From contig BBYL01000008.1 in NCBI GenBank assembly GCA_001570385.1, forward strand, positions 410,504 to 474,503: a stretch of 64,000 nucleotides of DNA. Reading direction: 5' to 3'. The translations under genes were made by a program, and so were the position numbers. Within the stretch, counting starts at the first letter, position 1. Every line of letters begins with the position of its first letter. The notes beneath the pieces were generated by a model. The model did no database searches. It was given only the letters and a program-made list of their open reading frames with translations, and was not told the DNA's origin. The stretch is from Microtetraspora glauca. Lineage in GTDB: Bacteria; Actinomycetota; Actinomycetes; Streptosporangiales; Streptosporangiaceae. Shown piece by piece: positions 26,548 to 32,934 of this stretch.

Positions 26548-27126
26548 ATGTCCATCGTCGCCGAGCTCATCACTGTCACCAAGCAGCTCGGGATCAAGGA
26601 CGTCACGTTGGCCGGGGCGGTAGGTGTCCACCCAGGGACCGTCTCCAGGTGGAGATGCGGCTCTGTCGGGCTGTCCTACAGCAACGCCCTCGCCTGGGCG
26701 GCGTACATCGAGCGGCGCTTGGCCGCAGTCGATGAGGCCGGCGACGTCGTCGCGGAAGGTGAGAAGATCCCTGGACAGCTTCGCACGCTGCGAGAACGGG
26801 CTGGGCTGGTCAAGGGTGAGGTGGCTGAGCGTTCCGGTATGTCGGTCCACGTCGTCGCCTACCACGAGCGGGCTGCCCACTCGCCATTCCTTGGACCTAT
26901 TGATCGCCAGCTGAGCGCCCTTGGTTACCGGCTGGCCCTCCTGATCTCTGGCAGGCCTCCGGTTGAGGCCCCCGAACCGACCATCCCACCCGAGGTTGGT
27001 CCCGGAGGTCTGCCAGACCAAGCACTCCAGCCCCGAAATAAGCATTCGTTTCCGTGCCACTTTACGGGCGGAAAGCATGCGGGGAGGCAAAGTATAGATT
27101 TCCGATCTGGATCACCAAACAAGTAG
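26548..27126 (+). CDS. Dual helix-turn-helix regulator, copy 2, 192 aa
   Basis: Start at ATG 26548 (TGAGG six bases upstream); ATG 26536 is an alternative. First HTH: VTLAGAVGVHPGTVSRWRCG. Second, XRE-like: QLRTLRERAGLVKGEVAERS then GMSVHVVAYHERA. A hydrophobic segment (IDRQLSALGYRLALLI) follows, then a Pro- and Lys-rich tail. It ends 56 bp before the lanthipeptide methyltransferase gene and reads in the same direction. It is the most likely local regulator of that cluster, though this is only by position. Confidence 0.7.
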   Translation: MSIVAELITVTKQLGIKDVTLAGAVGVHPGTVSRWRCGSVGLSYSNALAWAAYIERRLAAVDEAGDVVAEGEKIPGQLRTLRERAGLVKGEVAERSGMSVHVVAYHERAAHSPFLGPIDRQLSALGYRLALLISGRPPVEAPEPTIPPEVGPGGLPDQALQPRNKHSFPCHFTGGKHAGRQSIDFRSGSPNK

Positions 27127-27170
27127 ACCGATTTCAATTCTTCTGCCAGCGAGCCCGCGCCATTAAGGCG

Positions 27171-27185
27171 TAGTCTGCGGTTATG
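27171..27185 (+). promoter_or_regulatory. Possible leaderless promoter of the lanthipeptide cluster
   Basis: TAGTCT (27171-27176) fits the actinobacterial -10 pattern TANNNT and ends six bases before the ATG at 27183, which itself has no ribosome binding site. That spacing suggests transcription starts at the A of the ATG. I see no good -35 box. Confidence 0.3.
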
Positions 27186-28382
27186 GACATCGATACGACT
27201 AATACCCTTGAACTCCGCAACGCGATGGTCGACCGGCTGCGTGAGTCCGGGATCATCACGGACACGCGAGTTGAGAACGCGATGCGTCGCGTTCCTCGGC
27301 ATCTATTCATTCCGCAGGCCCATTTTCAGCGGGCCTACACCGGCGAGTCAGTCGTCACCCATCGGGACGAGCAAGGAGTAGCCACCAGTTCCGCGTCAGA
27401 GGCAGGCATCGTCGCGGTCATGCTGCAACAGCTGGACGTCCAGCCAGGCCACCGCATCCTGGAGATCGGCGCAGGAACCGGATACAACGCCGCACTGCTC
27501 GCCCAGATGACCGGGCCGTCGGGGGTGGTCACCAGCATCGACATCGACGCCGAGGTCACGCGGGAGGCGCGGGAGCACCTGACCGCCGCCGGATACGACA
27601 CGGTGAGAGTCGTGTGCGGGGACGGCGACCTCGGTGACGTCGAGTCCGCGCCCTTCGATCGGATCATCGTCACGGCCGGGGCTTGGGACCTTCCGCACGC
27701 CTGGCGAGAGCAACTCGCGCCCGGCGGCGTGCTGGTGGTGCCGCTGCGCATGCGTGGCCTGACCCGCTCCCTCGCACTGCAGTGGGAGGATGGGCGCTGG
27801 CGCAGCAGGTCGATGCATGAGTGCGGGTTCATGCCGATCCGCGGACTCGGCGGTGTCGCCGAGAGAAACGTCCAGCTCGGAGGCGACTCCGGCGTCTTCA
27901 TCCGCACCGATGAGGGCCGGGAGGCCGATCCGGAGGCGCTCGGTGCGGCCCTCAAGCACCCGCCGACGCTGCGGTGGACGGGCGCAATCACCCGCAACGC
28001 CAAGCACGTCGACCTGTGGCTGTCGCACTTGGACGGATTCTGCCGGATGATCGCGACGGCACCCGCGTTGGAGCGCGGGCTGGTCAGGCCGATCTACCCC
28101 TGGGGCAGCATGGCAGTGGTCACCAGCAACAGCTTCGCCTACCTGCTACAACGCCCATCCGGCGCTGACGATCTCATCGAGCTGGGGGTGTGCGCGTACG
28201 GCCCCGACAGCAACGAACTCGCCGCAGCGGTCGCGAAGCGCGTGACAGCCTGGCAGCACGCCCAATCGTCGCTGTCTGATCTGTGGGTCGAGGTCTACCC
28301 CGCCGGCGTCGCGAACATCCCAGAAGGCGTACTGAATATCGCCAAGCGCAACACGCACGTGGTGATTCGATCCGGATCCTGA
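27183..28382 (+). CDS. PCMT-like methyltransferase of FxLD lanthipeptide system
   Basis: The N-terminal ~210 residues are a protein-L-isoaspartate O-methyltransferase (PCMT) fold: VENAMRRVPRHLFIPQ, the SAM-binding motif ILEIGAGTGYNAALLA at ~95-110, and DRIIVTAGAWDLPHAW. A ~190-residue C-terminal extension is typical of the methyltransferase-FxLD system. Related lanthipeptide enzymes methylate an Asp of the modified core and lead to isoaspartate or aspartimide. The core here contains two Asp near Cys/Asn (GDCTNDGC). It is the first gene of a plus-strand cluster with precursor, LanB and LanC. Confidence 0.9.
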   Translation: MDIDTTNTLELRNAMVDRLRESGIITDTRVENAMRRVPRHLFIPQAHFQRAYTGESVVTHRDEQGVATSSASEAGIVAVMLQQLDVQPGHRILEIGAGTGYNAALLAQMTGPSGVVTSIDIDAEVTREAREHLTAAGYDTVRVVCGDGDLGDVESAPFDRIIVTAGAWDLPHAWREQLAPGGVLVVPLRMRGLTRSLALQWEDGRWRSRSMHECGFMPIRGLGGVAERNVQLGGDSGVFIRTDEGREADPEALGAALKHPPTLRWTGAITRNAKHVDLWLSHLDGFCRMIATAPALERGLVRPIYPWGSMAVVTSNSFAYLLQRPSGADDLIELGVCAYGPDSNELAAAVAKRVTAWQHAQSSLSDLWVEVYPAGVANIPEGVLNIAKRNTHVVIRSGS

Positions 28383-28428
28383 GACGGAAATCGTCATCAG
28401 CCACAATTAGCACGGAGAGAAATCCACC

Positions 28429-28512
28429 ATGTTCAAGAAAGGCGAATTCGACTCCTGGATAACTCATGCTTTTCTGGTCTTATTCCTACAACATTTCGCC
28501 GCGTCGACGTAA
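28429..28512 (+). CDS. 27-codon sORF between methyltransferase and lanthipeptide precursor
   Basis: ATG at 28429 has a strong site (CACGGAGAGAAATCCACC) upstream, better than that of the precursor. The peptide reads MFKKGEFDSWITHAFLVLFL then QHFAAST, a charged head and a hydrophobic second half. It ends ten bases before the precursor start. It could be a small membrane peptide or a leader ORF that feeds ribosomes to the precursor by translational coupling. No homology is claimed. Confidence 0.4.
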   Translation: MFKKGEFDSWITHAFLVLFLQHFAAST

Positions 28513-28522
28513 TGTCAGCGCC

Positions 28523-28666
28523 ATGAAAAATACCAGGGTTAACGACCCATTCGCCGACCTGTTCACGCTCGACCCGCACGTCGGAGCGGCCGAAAACCTG
28601 AACGGCCACACGCCGTCAGGTGACTGCACCAACGACGGCTGCACCGGAAGCTGCGTAGGTTGCTGA
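28523..28666 (+). CDS. FxLD-family lanthipeptide precursor, 47 aa
   Basis: The leader contains DPFADLFTLDPHVG, with Phe-Thr-Leu-Asp at residues 14-17 matching the FxLD signature used by class I dehydratases as a recognition box. The C-terminal core, TPSGDCTNDGCTGSCVGC, has four Cys (35, 40, 44, 47) and five Ser/Thr, ideal for lanthionine rings, and two Asp that the PCMT-like enzyme could target. ATG 28523 lacks a strong ribosome binding site and follows the sORF stop by ten bases. LanB begins 15 bases downstream. The open frame to 28466 gives no leader-like sequence, so I prefer 28523. Confidence 0.88.
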   Translation: MKNTRVNDPFADLFTLDPHVGAAENLNGHTPSGDCTNDGCTGSCVGC

Positions 28667-28681
28667 CCGAGTAACAACACG

Positions 28682-31627
28682 ATGAAAGCAACCGACGGCG
28701 AGCCGCCCCGCAAGCAGCCCGCACCGCAGAAGCGGGGCACGACACACCCTTTCGTGGCGTGTCCCGCGATCACAGGACTTGGTCGCATCCCCCTACTGCC
28801 TGCGCTCCCTCAGGCAGAGGCGGCTACAAGGACCATCCGAGATCACCTGCTGGCTGAGGGTGTGTTCCTCGCATCCCGGCAGGCGAGCGCTGCCGATCCC
28901 CGAAGCGACCGCCTTGCGGTGACCCTCCGGGGGTACGACATACGGGCCCGATGGCGGCCCACCCCTCACGGGGTCTTCGCCGGGGTGGCTCCCGTCGGTT
29001 TCCACCCGGACTCCGCCCAGCTGAGGCTGGGCGGAGACCATCGTGCTCGCAGCAATCCAAGCTCGGCATGGCTGTCGACTGTCAGCTCCCTACTCGTGGA
29101 CGAGCAGGAAGTGCTGGCGAATCTCACCCTGACCGCCAACAACCTCACCGTCCATCGCGGTGACCGGCTGGAGAGCGAGCTGCAGGGCGCCCCTGGTGGG
29201 GCCGGGCCTTCACGCGTCACCGTCCGTGCGACGGAGGCCACCACTACGATCATGAGTTTGTGTCAGACGGGCATGAGCTACGGCGCGTTGATCGCCGAGT
29301 TGGCCCGGCGCTGGCCGGGCGCCGCCGAGCAGACCGTCTCCGCCGCGGTAATCGGCCTGGTACAGGCCGGGTTCCTGCTGACGGATCTCCTGCCAGAGAA
29401 CATCACCGCCGACCCGCTCGCCCACCTGGCTGGCAAGCTGCCGGCCGCGCACCCGCTGCGGGCATCCCTGACACGGATGCGGTCACTGCTCGCCGCCGCG
29501 GACGAGCATCCCCCAAGGGACGTGGCTCGCCTGCAGGCATTGGCCGCCGCCAGGGATCTAGCCGATGAGATCGTCTTCCAGGAGCGGCCTTTGACTGTCG
29601 ACGTGGCCGCTCACGCGACTCTCCTCCTTCCTAAAGCCCTGGCTCGCGAGGCTGCTGAGGCCGCGGGGGTCCTGTGGCTGGTCAGCGAAGGACACGACCA
29701 GCTCACCGGCTTTCACGACGCGTTCTTGGACCGGTACGGCCCGCGCCGGCGGGTTCCGCTGCTGGAGGCCACCGACCCCGCCACCGGCCTGGGCCTTGAT
29801 ATCCCCGACAGCGTAAACTCCGGCTCACCCGCGCGCTCGACCGCGCTGGCCGCCCTGTACTACCGGGCCATCGCATCAGGCGCCAACGAAGTCATCCTCA
29901 ACGACGCCGACGTCCAGGCCCTGAGCCACCCGCCAGACCCGACAGCGCTTGCTCCCCGGACCGCCGAGATCTACGTACGCGTCCTGGCCGACTCCGAAGC
30001 CGAACTTGAGGCGGGACGATTCCGGCTGGCGATCTGCCCGCGAGGTGGCTCCCAGGACGGCGGTTCGACCAATGGGCGTTTCGTCCGCCTGCTGCCCGAG
30101 CTTCGCGGAGGCGGCGACTGTGACGCTGACGCTTTGATCGCGGAGCTGGTCGTGGCACCTCGGGCCGCAGGTGTGCGATCCCTCGCCGTGCCGACCGGGC
30201 TGGCTCCGGCCCGCATCCCCATCGGCGTTCCCGCCAAGGCAGGAGACCTGCCGCTCACTGACCTGCAACTGGCCTCAGACGGGCGGCATCTGATCGTGTG
30301 GTCGGCAAGCCGTGACCAGCAGGTGATCCCCGTGCTCTACTCGCGGCTCGCGCCCAGGCTGCTGCCACCGCTAGCCCGCTTCCTGCAGTTGGCCGGCCAT
30401 GCGGGTACCCGGCCCTGGCGCACCTGGTCATGGGGCCCCTTCGAGGACTCCCCGTTCCAGCCTCGCGTCCGCTACGGACAGACGATCCTCGCTCCGGCCC
30501 GCTGGGCCCTCCCTGCTGATCTTCTCGCCTCCGCTCATTCCTCAGCGGCTTGGCGTCAGGCGCTACAAGAGTGGAAGGCGTCGATGACGCCTTCGCCGCC
30601 CGACATCGTGATCACCGACGATGCCGACCTGCGCATCCCGCTGGATCTGCGGAGGCCAGACGATCAGGAGGTTCTGCGCCGCCACGCTCGGCGGGGACTG
30701 GTCGCGGTCACTGAACAGCCGGGAGGCCTCGGCGCCGTCCAGGCCGTCCTTCCCGGCCCGACAGGACGGCACGTCCTCGAGGTCTCGGTGCCTCTCGCCC
30801 GCCGCCCATCCCGGCAGGAAGTGCGCGCTCCGTCCGGCGTCTCGACCCGTCCGGCCGGGCAAGGCCTGTACCTGCCCGGCAGCGAGTGGCTGTCGCTGGC
30901 GATACGCAGCCCTCAGCACTGCCATGACGAACTCCTCGCAGGCCTCACGCTCCTCGCGGATCGGCACGCTGGCGACGTTGACCACTGGTTCTGGCTGCGG
31001 TACTTCACCACCGCATACGGGCAGCACCTGCGCGTCCGATTCCACGGGCACCCGACCGTTCTCACCGGCCGGCTCCTACCTGCGCTGTCCACCTGGTGCT
31101 GCGAGAAGATCGCCCAACGCTTGGCGGGCGGGCTCATCGTCGAACCCTACGAGCAGGAGATCGAGCGCTACGGCGGTCACGCGTCAATCCAGCCCGCCGA
31201 AGTCGTCTTCGCGGCAGACAGCCAGCTCGTGCTCACCGCCTTGACCGCCACCCGCGACCCCGACCAGCGTCTTGTCTTCGCGGCCCTGTCTGCGGCCACC
31301 ATGGCCACCACCGTCGCCGACGGTGACACCAGCGCATTGGGAGGTCGGCACGTCGGCCGGGCCGACCGGGCGCGTTTGTCGCGCCTGCGCCCGGTGGTGC
31401 GGGACGCCTACCGTAACCGCACCAACCCCGTACTGCCGCAGACCCATCCCGCCTGGACGGCTCGCCAAGACGCGCTCGTCTCGTACCGTGACACGCTCCG
31501 CCCTCAGCAGCGCGCCCGGTGCGCCTCCTCTCTGATCCACATGCACGCCAATCGGCTGCTCGGCGTGGGCGCCGACGAGCCCCTCGCCCGAGCGTTCGCC
31601 GCCGATCTGCTCGCTCTTCCCTCATGA
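28682..31627 (+). CDS. lanB: Class I lanthipeptide dehydratase, LanB-type, 981 aa
   Basis: Full-length LanB. The N-terminal ~700 residues form the tRNA-dependent glutamylation domain (FLASRQASAADPRSDRLAVT, VFQERPLTVDVAAHATLLLP, RVRYGQTILAPARWAL). The C-terminal ~230 residues form the glutamate-elimination (thiopeptide-type) domain: DHWFWLRYFTTAYGQHLRVR, YEQEIERYGG and SSLIHMHANRLLG. These carry Arg, Arg and His at about 785, 830 and 953, in the places of the NisB elimination residues. The enzyme would convert Ser/Thr of the precursor core to dehydroalanine/dehydrobutyrine. The stop overlaps lanC by ATGA. The start follows the precursor by 15 bases and has only a weak ribosome binding site. 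Confidence 0.93.
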   Translation: MKATDGEPPRKQPAPQKRGTTHPFVACPAITGLGRIPLLPALPQAEAATRTIRDHLLAEGVFLASRQASAADPRSDRLAVTLRGYDIRARWRPTPHGVFAGVAPVGFHPDSAQLRLGGDHRARSNPSSAWLSTVSSLLVDEQEVLANLTLTANNLTVHRGDRLESELQGAPGGAGPSRVTVRATEATTTIMSLCQTGMSYGALIAELARRWPGAAEQTVSAAVIGLVQAGFLLTDLLPENITADPLAHLAGKLPAAHPLRASLTRMRSLLAAADEHPPRDVARLQALAAARDLADEIVFQERPLTVDVAAHATLLLPKALAREAAEAAGVLWLVSEGHDQLTGFHDAFLDRYGPRRRVPLLEATDPATGLGLDIPDSVNSGSPARSTALAALYYRAIASGANEVILNDADVQALSHPPDPTALAPRTAEIYVRVLADSEAELEAGRFRLAICPRGGSQDGGSTNGRFVRLLPELRGGGDCDADALIAELVVAPRAAGVRSLAVPTGLAPARIPIGVPAKAGDLPLTDLQLASDGRHLIVWSASRDQQVIPVLYSRLAPRLLPPLARFLQLAGHAGTRPWRTWSWGPFEDSPFQPRVRYGQTILAPARWALPADLLASAHSSAAWRQALQEWKASMTPSPPDIVITDDADLRIPLDLRRPDDQEVLRRHARRGLVAVTEQPGGLGAVQAVLPGPTGRHVLEVSVPLARRPSRQEVRAPSGVSTRPAGQGLYLPGSEWLSLAIRSPQHCHDELLAGLTLLADRHAGDVDHWFWLRYFTTAYGQHLRVRFHGHPTVLTGRLLPALSTWCCEKIAQRLAGGLIVEPYEQEIERYGGHASIQPAEVVFAADSQLVLTALTATRDPDQRLVFAALSAATMATTVADGDTSALGGRHVGRADRARLSRLRPVVRDAYRNRTNPVLPQTHPAWTARQDALVSYRDTLRPQQRARCASSLIHMHANRLLGVGADEPLARAFAADLLALPS

Positions 31628-32880
31628 CCACGGCAGCAGCTCAACAAGCGCTCCACGTCGCGGAGCGGCTGGCCGACCCCGCCACTGTCCTGGAGGCCGC
31701 TCGGGACTCCACCGGGATTTCCCTGGCTCACGGGCTAGCTGGGACGGCGCTCCTGCATGCTCGCCTGTCCGGCACCGACCCTGGATTCGCTGCCGCGGCA
31801 ACCGACCACTGGGCTGCCGCGGCTGCCCACGCCAGACAGTCTGGCGTGGCCAGTGTGGGCGTCTTCGGGGATGGCGGCGGCTTGGCTTCATCCCTCATCA
31901 TCGGCTCCGGCTACCTGCCCGACCCCGAACCGCACCTTCCCGCCGTCCGGCGAGCTGCCCGGTGGATGTCCGCTGGCGCCGTCGGCCTGGCCCGCCGCCA
32001 CCAAGTGCGTCGTCAGAATGGCGACTCGGCGCCGACCTGGGCGGTCTATGACTTGATCAATGGCTTGTCCGGTATCGGCCGTGTCCTCCTCGCAGCACAC
32101 GTCGCTGGACACCCTCACGCCGAACCTGGGCTCCTCGCCTCCCTGCACACCCTCACCGAGCTGATCAACACCAGCCAAGGGGCCAAGCCCGGCTGGTGGC
32201 TCCCGGCTCACCGGCATCCATCAGGAGTACGAGTCCACCCCTCTGGCGCAGCCACCACCGGTCTTGCCCATGGCATCGCAGGCCCTCTCGCGTTCCTGGC
32301 GATCGCCAGCCGCGCGGGCCTCCAGGTCGATGGGCAGGCTGCCGCTATCCGCCGTGCGGCGGACTGGCTCACGCGGTGGCGGGTCGGCACGACTTACCGT
32401 TGGCCGCCGTACATCACCGGCGACCAACTCGACGGCGAGGCGGCGCTACCGGTTCCCGGGCGGGTGGACGCGTGGTGCTACGGCACCCCCGGCATCGGCC
32501 GCGCTCTCATCAGCGCCGGGGAAGCACTCCGCGACCCAGAGCTTGTGGCAGTGGGCCACGCCGCACTCGCTTCCCTCTCCCACCAGCCGAGCAACCGGTG
32601 GGATGTCGAGGGCCCGACCCTGTGCCACGGGGCATCCGGTCTCCTCCAATGCGCTGCGGGCAGCGCTCCAGGAGTCGCAGTCCTTGCAGCCGATCTGGTC
32701 GCCACGGCGTACGATCCGCGGCACTGCTTCGGTTTCCAGCACCATCATCGGGGCGTCATCACCGACGAACCGGGCCTGCTCACCGGAGCGGCCGGTGTCG
32801 CCCTCGCACTGGCCGACTACAGCAAGCTTCCCGGGTTATCGGCCCGCACGCGGTGGGATGCTCTCCTGCTCCTCTGCTGA
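31624..32880 (+). CDS. lanC: Lanthionine synthetase C family protein, LanC cyclase, 418 aa
   Basis: LanC zinc ligands are present: VDAWCYGTPGIGRALIS (Cys ~285) and GPTLCHGASGLLQCA (Cys-His ~333-334). The repeated Gly-rich helices of the alpha/alpha toroid are also seen (LAHGLAGTALLHA, DLINGLSGIGRVLLAAHVAG, TTGLAHGIAGPLAFLA, EPGLLTGAAGVALALADY). It catalyses thioether formation between precursor Cys and dehydrated Ser/Thr. Start ATG 31624 overlaps the lanB stop. The length is normal for the family. The next gene is convergent, 54 bp away, so this ends the cluster. There is no protease or ABC exporter. Confidence 0.93.
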   Translation: MTTAAAQQALHVAERLADPATVLEAARDSTGISLAHGLAGTALLHARLSGTDPGFAAAATDHWAAAAAHARQSGVASVGVFGDGGGLASSLIIGSGYLPDPEPHLPAVRRAARWMSAGAVGLARRHQVRRQNGDSAPTWAVYDLINGLSGIGRVLLAAHVAGHPHAEPGLLASLHTLTELINTSQGAKPGWWLPAHRHPSGVRVHPSGAATTGLAHGIAGPLAFLAIASRAGLQVDGQAAAIRRAADWLTRWRVGTTYRWPPYITGDQLDGEAALPVPGRVDAWCYGTPGIGRALISAGEALRDPELVAVGHAALASLSHQPSNRWDVEGPTLCHGASGLLQCAAGSAPGVAVLAADLVATAYDPRHCFGFQHHHRGVITDEPGLLTGAAGVALALADYSKLPGLSARTRWDALLLLC

Positions 32881-32934
32881 CAGACCGACAGCCGCCGGCC
32901 CGGAAGATCTTATTTAGCGCCCTGTGCTGGTTCT

